NCBI GenBank assembly: GCA_017792465.1 | Contig: CP051234.1 | Coordinates: 1,056,606 to 1,120,605 of the forward strand | Source: Filomicrobium sp. | Lineage (GTDB): Bacteria; Pseudomonadota; Alphaproteobacteria; Rhizobiales; Hyphomicrobiaceae | Direction of reading: 5' to 3' | DNA length: 64,000 nt | Part shown: one piece after another, positions 36,412-45,903 of the stretch | Layout of the letters: the number at the start of each line of letters is the position of its first letter | Numbering within the stretch: position 1 is the stretch's first letter | Program-made: the position numbers and the translations under genes | Notes under the pieces: generated by a model | What the model saw: the letters and a program-made list of their open reading frames with translations, nothing else | What the model was told of the DNA's origin: nothing | The model's database searches: none

Positions 36412-37278
36412 ATGGGGTATTTCTTGGCCGTCGCCAACCGCAAGGGGGGCGTCGGGAAGTCGACGATATCGGTGATGCTGGCGCATGCTTTTGCGGTTTG
36501 GGGCGGCAAACGGGTTCTGCTGATCGACCTTGATGCGCAGTCGAACTCGTCTTTGATCCTGACCGGCAACGCGCAGTGGATCGAGGCGCAGAAGTCTTCC
36601 CGCAATATCGCCGCCTATATCGAAGACCGGATGTATGGGCAAAACCCGATCGCCGACTACATCATGCGCGGCGTCGGCGATATCGAGACGGACGACGGTA
36701 AACCGGCGCCGATCGATCTGCTACCGGGCTCGCTGCAGTTCGAGGATATGCAGGACGAGCTGATTTCGCATTATTCCCGGCATAACACGCCGTTCCGGCA
36801 GGCCAAGGCGCGATGCTCGGAGCATTTCCGCCGGGCTTTGCACTTTGCTGCGCCGCTGGCGGACCTCATTATCCTGGATTGTGCGCCAGGCATTTCGAAC
36901 GCGACTCAGGCTGCGTTAAGGTTAGCGGATCAGGTGATCGTGCCTTTCCGGCCGGATTCGGTCTCGGAATTTGCCGTCGACAAGATTTCGATGATCATCG
37001 AAGCCAAGGATGCCGAGCAGCTGATTGCGACGCCGCATAACGAGCGCAAGTACAAGTGCCTTGCCAACTATGTCAGGCCGGGCGGACAGGATCAGGTGTT
37101 CATCGATACGATTGCCGCCGACCATCCGACGCTGGTGACTCAGATGCCGATGTCGGGCGATCTGGCGAATGCATTCTTCTGGTCGCCGGAGCGCCAGACC
37201 CTCGAAGAGAAGTACGGTACGGCGGTGCAGCCGATGGCGGCGCTGTTTCGTGAGTTGTCCGCGTACATCCCCGTTTGA
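36412..37278 (+). CDS. ParA-type ATPase
   Basis: A 288-residue ParA/MinD-family ATPase. The deviant Walker A box is at the N-terminus (NRKGGVGKST, signature Lys preserved), followed by LLIDLDAQSNSS (Walker A'), LIILDCAPG (Walker B) and a C-terminal helical tail. There is no N-terminal DNA-binding domain. The gene is followed 24 bases later by a small unrelated-looking partner and not by parB, so it is an orphan ParA that probably positions a cargo on the nucleoid. The ATG at 36412 follows GAGGG; codons upstream in the frame were rejected. Confidence 0.9.
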   Translation: MGYFLAVANRKGGVGKSTISVMLAHAFAVWGGKRVLLIDLDAQSNSSLILTGNAQWIEAQKSSRNIAAYIEDRMYGQNPIADYIMRGVGDIETDDGKPAPIDLLPGSLQFEDMQDELISHYSRHNTPFRQAKARCSEHFRRALHFAAPLADLIILDCAPGISNATQAALRLADQVIVPFRPDSVSEFAVDKISMIIEAKDAEQLIATPHNERKYKCLANYVRPGGQDQVFIDTIAADHPTLVTQMPMSGDLANAFFWSPERQTLEEKYGTAVQPMAALFRELSAYIPV

Positions 37279-37302
37279 CAAGAGACACGCGGAAAAGAAC
37301 CA

Positions 37303-37845
37303 ATGGCCACGCAAAAGAAAACGACGCGCAAGCTCACCGGGATCGCCAAGGAGCGCTTCTTCGATAACGTCGCACCCGAGGAGGCGAAACGGATCGTCAC
37401 CTCGCTGCGCGTTCGTAACGATGCCTATCCGGTGTCCCGCGCCTTGCAGAAATTGCGGTCGGCCAAGTCCGTTGCTGCTAAGGAGCCTGTGGCCGCGGCT
37501 CCTAAACGCCAGACACCACCGGCTGCGGCTCCGGTTGCGCCAGCGGCATCTACGCCGCCACCGTCAGCTCCGCCGCCCGCACCTGAAGCCGCTCCGCCAG
37601 AGGGCGAGGGTTTCGATGCCTTCCAGTTCGGCCTCGTCCCCGTTTTCAAGCGCGAAGGGGCCGAAGGGCTGCGGGCCAAGCTCGATGGCGTCGAATCGAG
37701 CGAGCACCTGCGCGAGATGGCCAAGGCTCAGCAGATCGTTCTGCCTCGTGATATCCGGCGTGGGGAGGTTGATGCAGAATCTGTCCGTGTAGCGATTCTG
37801 GAGGCCGTCGAACAGCGGGTCACCGACCGCAAGGCGCAGATGTAG
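37303..37845 (+). CDS. Putative ParA partner protein with a disordered linker, unknown function
   Basis: A 180-residue protein with three parts. The basic N-terminus (1-52, TQKKTTRKLTGIAKERFF) may be helical. A Pro/Ala-rich disordered linker spans about 56-105 (APVAPAASTPPPSAPPPAPE). The compact helical C-terminus (105-180) includes KREGAEGLRAKLDGVESSEH and RGEVDAESVRVAILEAVEQR. No family was recognised. Basic N-termini that stimulate ATPases and disordered Pro-rich regions are features of ParA partners such as McdB and ParC-like adaptors. The pairing with ParA is inferred from the 24-base spacing and the absence of another partner. Confidence 0.72.
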   Translation: MATQKKTTRKLTGIAKERFFDNVAPEEAKRIVTSLRVRNDAYPVSRALQKLRSAKSVAAKEPVAAAPKRQTPPAAAPVAPAASTPPPSAPPPAPEAAPPEGEGFDAFQFGLVPVFKREGAEGLRAKLDGVESSEHLREMAKAQQIVLPRDIRRGEVDAESVRVAILEAVEQRVTDRKAQM

Positions 37846-38156
37846 CCTCCTGAGGCCATCGTTTGAACCGGGAAAGGCTCGATCCCGGAATGCGTCGCCT
37901 TTCCGCGTTCTGGGGTCATTGCGGCCGATCACACAGAACTCCAATGTGCATTGTCTGTGCTCGGTTCTCTAACGGATTTCTTACGAATCAATGGAATAGC
38001 GTAAGGTTGCTGACATCGATTCTCGGCGGGACCGTATGCGTGTCGGAACTCAAGCCGTCGTTCAGCTGTTCAACTGCGTACAGACAGACGAAGGCCAACC
38101 AAAACGTGCCAAGGCTGATAGCAACCACCCGATCAATCCTGATCCGTCCGGAAAGC
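37846..38156. other. Short intergenic region after the ParA partner gene
   Basis: A perfect ccggga/tcccgg stem (37868-37888) lies 23 bases beyond the partner gene stop, but no T-run follows. Nothing else is recognisable; the frame of the next gene is open through it but lacks coding character before 38157. Confidence 0.4.
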
Positions 38157-38756
38157 ATGACTTTTCGGGCGCGCGGTTGGTTCGGCCTGGCTCAGTTCCT
38201 CGGCCTTGCGTTTTGTACGGTGGTACTGGGCCCACAAATCGCCGCGCGCGCAGAACCAGAGGCTGTCACAGTTGATGAACCGGTCACATCGCGGCCGGTG
38301 GCCAACCGCTTTGATTTCACCAACAACGCTCTAGGCGACCTAGTTTCCTCGCAACGATTTGCCCAGACACCGTCCAAGACGGAGACCGCCGCGTCGGACG
38401 TCGGCGGGAACAAGGGCGGCGCGGGCGGTGAGCCTCGCAAAGTGATTGCAGCGCGACCTGTCCCAGGGGCGAAGGTTGCGGGCTGGCGACAGCTCAAGAC
38501 GCTATCGCCGGAACAGGCGCAAAACACGGACGTCGAAACCGTTGCTGCGCCACCTGCCTTGTCGGCATTGGAACTCGATGCCAATGGCAACACCATCACG
38601 GCAAAGGACGCCGAGGCGCAAGCTGTCGAAGCTGAAAACAAGCTGCGCAGGCGACGTTCGGCAAGCCGAAATACAAAAGCGACGCCTTCTAGTCAGTCGT
38701 CAGGGTCGTTCGGAAAGCCGCCGAGCTGGGAGACGCGGGCACTGTTTCCCGACTAG
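38157..38756 (+). CDS. Secreted protein of unknown function
   Basis: A 199-residue protein with a clear signal peptide (FLGLAFCTVVLGPQIAARA/EPEA). The mature part is low in hydrophobicity and probably mostly disordered, with VTVDEPVTSRPVANRFDF, GGNKGGAGGEPRK and a basic RRRRSASRN near the end. No family was recognised. The ATG at 38157 has GGAAAGC directly upstream and starts the signal peptide; the upstream codons of the same frame look non-coding. It could belong to the ParA cassette, 311 bases upstream, but the gap is large. Confidence 0.55.
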   Translation: MTFRARGWFGLAQFLGLAFCTVVLGPQIAARAEPEAVTVDEPVTSRPVANRFDFTNNALGDLVSSQRFAQTPSKTETAASDVGGNKGGAGGEPRKVIAARPVPGAKVAGWRQLKTLSPEQAQNTDVETVAAPPALSALELDANGNTITAKDAEAQAVEAENKLRRRRSASRNTKATPSSQSSGSFGKPPSWETRALFPD

Positions 38757-38785
38757 ATCATTTCCGGCTTTACGGGAAACGCTCC

Positions 38786-38857
38786 ACCACCCGCTCCCCC
38801 TGCCCGACCGCCCCAAGCATGCCACCATGGGCGGGTCGGGCAGCGGGAGCGGGTGGT
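38786..38857. repeat. Long inverted repeat, near-perfect stem
   Basis: accacccgctccccctgccc and the following gaccgcccc (38786-38814) pair with tgggcgggtcgggcag and cgggagcgggtggt (38828-38857). The result is a stem of about 28 base pairs with few mismatches and a loop of about 13 bases. It lies 29 bases after the secreted-protein stop. No T-run follows on either strand, so it may end transcription in both directions or act otherwise. Confidence 0.7.
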
Positions 38858-38939
38858 TCGACCTAAATTAGAAAGGTCCGATAGAAGCTCAAGCTGGTGT
38901 CTTCTTCATCTTGGCTGAAGGGCCTCGTGCATCGATCGT

Positions 38940-39527
38940 TCAAAGACCGGTGTTGCGCGCTTCAATTTGGCTGCCTGCGAAGCTCTTCAGATGCGCTATG
39001 TCGGGCTCGTCACCGACGGCATCTTTCGGCACCATCACCGCCGCCAGCGTGTCGGTCCAGAAGAGGAGCGTCTTTTTCGTTTCCGTCATTTCCAGAATTG
39101 CATCCCAGTTGACGAACGACTGAGAATGCGGGCCGACAGTGTGAATACCGTTGGCGTCGAAGCGATACTGACGTGGCCCGCAATAACTGCCGCTGGCGCG
39201 AAACCCGTGCTCGCGCATCAAGCGGCGTTGGGCGACGTTGAACATCACCATAACGAAAACCGTAAACGCGATGCCGATGATGAGCCCGATGATGAGCAGA
39301 CCGTCCGGGGAATATGGAGCGGTGGCATAGGCGGCGCGATCGAGCGACTGGCTGAAGAGATAGATGCCATAGAGAATGGCGAAATAGATCGCGCCTGCGG
39401 CCAGGATGTAGGCCCAGCCGTTCCACCTCGCGCTTTTCCAGATGCGCTTCTGGGCGGCGGCAGATAAATCGCTGAACTGCTCGACAGTGCAATTGCCTTC
39501 ATAATCGAGCGCGAAATCTTGCGACAT
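38940..39527 (-). CDS. YcxB-like membrane protein
   Basis: A 195-residue protein with two membrane helices (WAYILAAGAIYFAILYGIYLF and GLLIIGLIIGIAFTVFVMVMF) and a C-terminal PH-like domain. The latter reads YRFDANGIHTVGPHSQSFVNWDAILEMTETKKT, then LLFWTDTLAAVMVPKDAV, which is the pattern of YcxB-like proteins. The role is unknown. Its ATG overlaps the folP stop as ATGA (39525-39529), so translation is coupled to folP. The frame is open upstream inside folP, which was ignored. Confidence 0.8.
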   Translation of the reverse strand: MSQDFALDYEGNCTVEQFSDLSAAAQKRIWKSARWNGWAYILAAGAIYFAILYGIYLFSQSLDRAAYATAPYSPDGLLIIGLIIGIAFTVFVMVMFNVAQRRLMREHGFRASGSYCGPRQYRFDANGIHTVGPHSQSFVNWDAILEMTETKKTLLFWTDTLAAVMVPKDAVGDEPDIAHLKSFAGSQIEARNTGL

Positions 39528-40621
39528 CAGACTACCTTTTCGTCTCCCATCAGCGCCGCCATCCAGACCGAGATCGCCTGCTTGGTTTCGGCGACGTCGT
39601 GGACGCGAACGATCTGCACACCCTGGGCGATCGAGGACAACGCGGCGGCAATCGAGCCTGGCACCCGGGCCTTGGCGTCGTCGACGTTGCACAACTGCCC
39701 AATCAGTTTCTTGCGGCTGGCGCCCAGAAGGACCGGAACGCCAAGCGTGTGAAAGAGACCCATGGACGAGAGTACGGCAACGTTATGGTGAAGGTGCTTG
39801 CCGAAGCCAATTCCAGGATCGACGATCAGTTTGTCACGCGGGATGCCGGCAGATTCGCAGGCGTGGATGCGGCGTTCGAGGAAGTCGAAAACATCGAGGA
39901 CGACGTCGGAGTACTGCGGAGCGTCATTCATGGTTTTGGGATCGCCTTGGGCGTGCATGAGCATTACCGGCAGGCCCAGTTCGGCGGCGACATGGATGGC
40001 GTCGGTATCGTAGGTCAGCGCCGAGACGTCGTTGAGGATATCGGCACCCGCATCGGCGACGGCACTCATCACGCGGGCCTTACGGGTATCGACGGAAATC
40101 AGCGCTTCGGTTTTGGGGCGAAGGGCTTCGAGCACGGGAAGGACGCGACGCAGTTCCTCGTCGACAGGAACGGTATCAGAGCCCGGCCGTGTCGATTCAC
40201 CGCCGATGTCGAGGATGGTTGCGCCTTCTTCTTCAAGCCGCAGCGCGTGATCGACGGCAGCCTGCACTCCATCGAACGAACCGCCGTCGGAGAAGCTGTC
40301 CGGGGTGACGTTGACGATGCCCATGATCTGCGGGCGATCCATCGGCAGGCCGGAAATTCGCGGCCGTGGCTGGCGTAGCGCTTCGAAGAGATCGGCCGCC
40401 GACAACGTCTGGCGTCCCCAGTCGCGCTCGAAGAACTCGCTGAGCGAGCAAGTTCGACGCGTAACGGAGGTTCCGCGGCGTTCTGCGATTTCGAGGCCGG
40501 TGAAGGCCAGCGGGCCACCAGCGAGGGGAATGCCGCCCCAGACCTCGCCTTCGTCTTCTGAGTTCTTATGCGGGATGAAGCCAACGGGTCTGAGATATAC
40601 GGAGCGTTGCATCAGCCTCAT
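39527..40621 (-). CDS. folP: Dihydropteroate synthase
   Basis: FolP condenses p-aminobenzoate with the pterin pyrophosphate to give dihydropteroate for folate. The catalytic part begins at about residue 95 with IMGIVNVTPDSFSDGG and continues with ILDIGGESTRPGSD, SVDTRKARV, DPGIGFGKH and PVLLGASRKKLIG. An N-terminal extension of about 90 residues (YLRPVGFIPHKN, ending before MDRPQIMG) is typical of alphaproteobacterial FolP proteins. Two ATGs, at 40621 and 40612, compete; the latter has AGGATGAGG upstream. It lies between ftsH (upstream) and the YcxB-like gene (overlapping). Confidence 0.95.
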   Translation of the reverse strand: MRLMQRSVYLRPVGFIPHKNSEDEGEVWGGIPLAGGPLAFTGLEIAERRGTSVTRRTCSLSEFFERDWGRQTLSAADLFEALRQPRPRISGLPMDRPQIMGIVNVTPDSFSDGGSFDGVQAAVDHALRLEEEGATILDIGGESTRPGSDTVPVDEELRRVLPVLEALRPKTEALISVDTRKARVMSAVADAGADILNDVSALTYDTDAIHVAAELGLPVMLMHAQGDPKTMNDAPQYSDVVLDVFDFLERRIHACESAGIPRDKLIVDPGIGFGKHLHHNVAVLSSMGLFHTLGVPVLLGASRKKLIGQLCNVDDAKARVPGSIAAALSSIAQGVQIVRVHDVAETKQAISVWMAALMGDEKVV

Positions 40622-40663
40622 CCTTGGATCAGCGCGTTGAGCGGAAGTTCGGTGGAACGCGAA

Positions 40664-40690
40664 ACGGCCGCGGATTGCTGCCGCGGCCGT
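40664..40690 (-). terminator. Hairpin after ftsH
   Basis: acggccgcgg (40664-40673) pairs with ccgcggccgt (40681-40690), a 10-base-pair perfect stem with loop attgctg. On the minus strand it is followed only by TTTCGCG, so termination after ftsH is likely but may be incomplete, allowing read-through into folP. Confidence 0.6.
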
Positions 40691-40763
40691 CTTGATAGTT
40701 TGTCGGGTCTGACCGTCTGTTTCAAGGGCGGCCTACCAGTTGTACGCGCCGGAATCGTCGCGC

Positions 40764-42704
<1,941 letters not shown>

Positions 42705-42945
42705 AATGGTCCCTCTAAGCCCGGAAACTCCGAGCACACAGCCCTTCGACGCTCCACGATGAGCGCGAGGCAGAAGACGTTTTTGTTAAAATAGGCATGC
42801 ATGGCCGCTTTGCCAAGTTGCGGCGGACAGTGGCGTTACTCGCAAAGAGCCTACCACGTCAGTCGTTTCCGTAATCTAACTATCAATTAAGGATAAATTT
42901 GCGGCTGGAAAGTGCCCTGCGGCCCGTGAGGTGGCGGTTGATCCA

Positions 42946-44535
42946 CTAAAAACCGCTGTTGGGCAAGAATTTTGCCTTGTAGAGGTCGGCTCCCGGACTG
43001 CGCCAGATTGCCCAGGCATTTGTGATTTTTGTCGGAATGTCCGGTTTTGAAAGGCGAGTTTCCAAGAAAGGGACGCTGATGAGTTTGGCGCCGCGCCAGA
43101 TGGCTGTCATGGTGGCCATGGCGGCGGCCTTGAGTTTGAGTTCATCGAGACCGTCGACCTGGCGTTTCAGACCGGCCCAACCCGATGCGCCCAGCCCCCG
43201 AATTTCGACGTCGGCCGGAGCAGTCTCGTCCGCCTCAATGCGGAACCGCCCGCCATCCCACTCGACGGTCTGCCCTGGGGCGAGAGGCAAAGTTTCCAGC
43301 CCCTCACCGTTGCCTTCGCGGTAGATGAGCAGGCGGCCTCCTTCATAATCGCCGTCGAGCTCAATGCGGCACCCGCCCAGCGTCGATCCTTTGAACGGGC
43401 CCTCTGCGCCCATCAGGAGTTCACGCAAGCGTTCGACCTGAGCGAGTTCGGCTGGTCTTGAGTTGCCGCCATACGTGGCGATGAGAGTAGCCAGTAGCCG
43501 GACCTCTGCGAATTCGCCATGCTGAGCGAATTGCGGACTTGGCACGCTGCCTAAGAGTCCGTCGTTCCAGTCGATGAGTTCCCGGTGCCAACGCCGCTCG
43601 AAGGAATCGAGCGAGGCATCTGCCGCCCTGAGCCGATTTGCACTGAGTGCAATTGCTTGCGGTGTCATGCCGAGATCTTGCAGGGCCTCTAGAGCCTTGC
43701 GCATGCGGACCCGCTCAAAACGGTCATCGGCGTTGCTTGGGTCTTCGATGTATTCGACGCCGCGATCTTTGAGCGTCACAAGGAGGCGGGATTTTGGGAC
43801 CGACAGCAATGGACGCAAGACCGCAGCTTCTATCGAATATGTCGGTTCAATTTTCGGCCTGGCAGCGATTGAGTCCAGTTCTGCCATTCCGCTGAGACCT
43901 TTCAGTCCACTACCGCGAGCCAAGCGCATCAACACGGTTTCTGCCTGGTCGTCGAGATGGTGGGCCATGACGACAAATCGGCAGGGGACGCCCGTTTCAT
44001 CCAAGCCAATGTCATGCAGCTTCCACGCCTCAGCATCGAGCAGTTCGAGGATCAGGCGGCGGCGCAAATTGCGCGCCCAATCCTGGATACCCGTCGCGGG
44101 GGCTGGCTCATCGGCTTCAAGCGTTTGGTGGGGAAGTCCTAGCTCTGCGGCACGCTGCGCGACAAAACGAGCTTCTTCGGCCGCCTCAGGGCGCAATCCA
44201 TGGTTGACGGTCAGGACAACGACCGGGGCAGGGCCTCCGTTAACTGCAAGGTCGTCGGCTGAACGCATGCCCTCTAGCCAGATTGGCTCTGGCATCTTGC
44301 TGGGACGCCGATCTCGCCTTCGAGAGACGCCATATGGGTTGGAGAAATTCGCGGAATAGCGGTGCTGTCCCGCTGCCGACCACTCCGCCACCAGTTGCAT
44401 CAGCGCCATGCTGTCGGGGCCGCCGGAGACGCACAAGGCAAGTGGCCTGCCGGCAAGCGGCTCTAAAAGCCGGTCGCGTTCTTCAGGGCTGATCGGCCGA
44501 TCGTCGGCTGGCTTTTTGGGGGATGACTTAGCCAT
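42946..44535 (-). CDS. tilS: tRNA(Ile)-lysidine synthetase
   Basis: TilS converts C34 of tRNA-Ile(CAU) to lysidine so that it reads AUA. The PP-loop SGGPDS is at 37-42, followed by NHGLRPEAAEEARFVAQRAA and FVVMAHHLDDQAETVLMRLARGSG, a family hallmark. The protein is 529 residues, longer than most. Between the PP-loop strand and the next strand (VVVLTVNHG) lies an extra stretch of about 50 residues (about 53-103). The C-terminal substrate-binding part is of normal type. It starts 151 bases from tRNA-Val on the same strand. Start at 44535. Confidence 0.94.
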   Translation of the reverse strand: MAKSSPKKPADDRPISPEERDRLLEPLAGRPLALCVSGGPDSMALMQLVAEWSAAGQHRYSANFSNPYGVSRRRDRRPSKMPEPIWLEGMRSADDLAVNGGPAPVVVLTVNHGLRPEAAEEARFVAQRAAELGLPHQTLEADEPAPATGIQDWARNLRRRLILELLDAEAWKLHDIGLDETGVPCRFVVMAHHLDDQAETVLMRLARGSGLKGLSGMAELDSIAARPKIEPTYSIEAAVLRPLLSVPKSRLLVTLKDRGVEYIEDPSNADDRFERVRMRKALEALQDLGMTPQAIALSANRLRAADASLDSFERRWHRELIDWNDGLLGSVPSPQFAQHGEFAEVRLLATLIATYGGNSRPAELAQVERLRELLMGAEGPFKGSTLGGCRIELDGDYEGGRLLIYREGNGEGLETLPLAPGQTVEWDGGRFRIEADETAPADVEIRGLGASGWAGLKRQVDGLDELKLKAAAMATMTAIWRGAKLISVPFLETRLSKPDIPTKITNAWAIWRSPGADLYKAKFLPNSGF

Positions 44536-44610
44536 GGCGGTTGCGCCTGACGCTCACATGTTCGGCTGCGCGCAGGACTGTTTTGGCGAACCGGAGAATT
44601 GTCGTGGCCC

Positions 44611-44686
44611 GGATGCGATGTGGGCATCCGGAGGGCCAAACATCAAAGCCTGGATGCCATGTCGGCATCTGAAGGGCCACATAAGA
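44611..44686. repeat. Two tandem copies of a hairpin-forming unit next to tRNA-Val
   Basis: Unit 1 starts at 44611 (ggatgcgatgtgggcatcc) and unit 2 at 44652 (ggatgccatgtcggcatct), a 41-base period. Each is followed by ga(g/a)gggcca. About 26 of 32 bases agree, and each can fold through ggatgc/gcatc(c). They lie at the 3' side of tRNA-Val and may be a processing or termination structure. Confidence 0.6.
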
Positions 44687-44761
44687 TGGTGGGCGGTGAG
44701 AGGGTCGAACTCCCGACATCCTCGGTGTAAACGAGGCGCTCTACCACTGAGCTAACCGCCC
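44687..44761 (-). tRNA. tRNA-Val (anticodon TAC)
   Basis: The minus strand reads GGGCGGTTAGCTCAGTGGTA, then the anticodon stem CCTCG with loop TTTACAC and CGAGG, the variable loop, and GGGAGTTCGACCCTC, ending CCGCCC-A with CCA encoded (44687-44689). The cloverleaf is complete, and the acceptor stem GGGCGGT pairs with the 3' side. Anticodon TAC reads GUA/GUG-type valine codons. Confidence 0.95.
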
Positions 44762-44863
44762 GGCCAGCGAATGGTCCTTTTAGTCTCGTGCGGGCCGCGA
44801 TGCAAGTACTGTCAGGTGCGCTATTGGACCACCCATTGTGGCCGGCTGGGGCCGCAAATGAGA

Positions 44864-44882
44864 GAGGGGCCGATGGCCCCTC
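44864..44882 (-). terminator. Hairpin after the histone H1-like gene
   Basis: gaggggcc (44864-44871) pairs with ggcccctc (44875-44882) with a three-base loop. On the minus strand it follows the H1-like gene by about 34 bases and is followed by TCTCATTTG, a weak T-run. Confidence 0.5.
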
Positions 44883-44916
44883 GTTTCGGTTGTTTTGTCT
44901 AAGCTGTCGCGACCGA

Positions 44917-45168
44917 CTATTTTTTCGAGGCTTTCTTTGCCGCCTTCTTAGCCGGGGCTTTCTTGGCTGCGGCCTTCTTGGCAGGAGCCTTTTTCGCCGG
45001 CGCTTTTTTAGCTGGTGCCTTCTTCGCCGCCGCCGGCTTATCAGGGGCCTGCGTCAGAGCAGAAGCGGCAAGCTTCTTGATTTCAGCAGGCGTCAGCGCT
45101 TTTGGATCTTTCAGCGCCTTGCTTGCGAGCGATGCAACGGCTTTGGAGGTCTTTTCGTCTTTAGCCAT
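44917..45168 (-). CDS. Histone H1-like Lys/Ala-rich small protein
   Basis: An 83-residue basic protein. The first 50 residues (KTSKAVASLASKALKDPKAL, then TPAEIKKLAASAL) form a small helical head. The rest is a repeated PAKKA/AKKA tail (AAKKAPAKKAPAKKAPAKKA) ending KKASKK. Such tails resemble histone H1 and bacterial Hc1/HU-extension proteins and bind DNA by charge. A nucleoid role is inferred from composition and from HU lying upstream. The ATG at 45168 is used; an in-frame GTG at 45174 is possible and no strong ribosome site is seen. Confidence 0.72.
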   Translation of the reverse strand: MAKDEKTSKAVASLASKALKDPKALTPAEIKKLAASALTQAPDKPAAAKKAPAKKAPAKKAPAKKAAAKKAPAKKAAKKASKK

Positions 45169-45303
45169 GGTCACAGTCCATTATTCACGGATCTAGTGGG
45201 GAAACCCCAGTGATTGGATGCAGCGCAAGTCGCTGCTGACGCGTGAACTCGATGCTCTTGGAACTACGTTCTGAAGGTTTGAAAACGACGCCAACAAAAT
45301 CGA

Positions 45304-45343
45304 GCCTAAAACAAAAGCGCCATCCCTTTTGAGGATGGCGCTT
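45304..45343 (-). terminator. Rho-independent terminator of the HU gene
   Basis: An 11-base-pair stem (aagcgccatcc 45315-45325 with ggatggcgctt 45333-45343) is followed on the minus strand by TTGTTTTAGG, 7 bases past the HU stop. Confidence 0.85.
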
Positions 45344-45349
45344 GAAAGA

Positions 45350-45622
45350 TCAGTTCAGCAGTTCCTTGAGGCCTTTGGCCGGAGTGAACTTGGCTACCTT
45401 GGCAGCCTTGATCTTGATGGTCTCACCGGTCAGAGGGTTGCGGCCCTCGCGTGCGGCGCGTTTGGTGACCTTGAACGTTCCAAAATCAGGAAGGCGGACT
45501 TCGTCACCCTTCTTCATCGTTTTCTTGATGTGGGCAAGCATTGCGTCGACAGCCGTGTTGGCCTTTTCTTTGGTCATGTCGCAGTCTTTGGCGATGGCGT
45601 CGACCAGATCTTTTTTGCTCAT
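45350..45622 (-). CDS. hup: DNA-binding protein HU
   Basis: A 90-residue HU/IHF-family protein that bends and wraps DNA. It starts MSKKDLVDAIAKDCDMTKEK and carries the family signature GFGTFKV-type block (LPDFGTFKVTKRAAREGRNP), where the beta-arm residue Pro intercalates DNA. It ends with the helix KGLKELLN. The position 281 bases downstream of lon, in the same direction, is the usual lon-hup order. A terminator follows at once. Confidence 0.96.
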   Translation of the reverse strand: MSKKDLVDAIAKDCDMTKEKANTAVDAMLAHIKKTMKKGDEVRLPDFGTFKVTKRAAREGRNPLTGETIKIKAAKVAKFTPAKGLKELLN

Positions 45623-45810
45623 CTTTGTCCTGTCCTTTGACTTTTCCTAGACCGCTTTAAGGCCCGTATTCCGGGCCTCTGAGATCGGTCGAGTCATGTC
45701 TTTCTCTTTAGAGACCCGACTGAAACGCCCAAAATTGCGGGGCGTCAAGGGGTAAAACGCTCGAAAAGCCCCGAAAACACTGGAGAATCGACGGATTGCC
45801 TGTGCAAATT

Positions 45811-45850
45811 TCATAAAAAAGGCCCTGAGCAGAAAAATCTGCTCAGGGCC
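45811..45850 (-). terminator. Rho-independent terminator of lon
   Basis: A 13-base-pair perfect stem (ggccctgagcaga 45821-45833 with tctgctcagggcc 45838-45850) with loop AAAA is followed on the minus strand by TTTTTTATGA. It lies 53 bases after the lon stop. Confidence 0.93.
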
Positions 45851-45903
45851 GGTGCTGCGACAGTCTCGGCCGATCGTCGAAACGGCCGGCTGAAAATGTG
45901 GAC

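Noticed and set aside
36157-36642. Minus-strand frame reaching from the intergenic region into the ParA gene
   Set aside because: It overlaps the conserved Walker A part of ParA, and no family was recognised.
44687-44761. tRNA-Val as an integration site of a mobile element
   Set aside because: No integrase, no mobility genes and no second copy of the tRNA 3' end were seen within the window.
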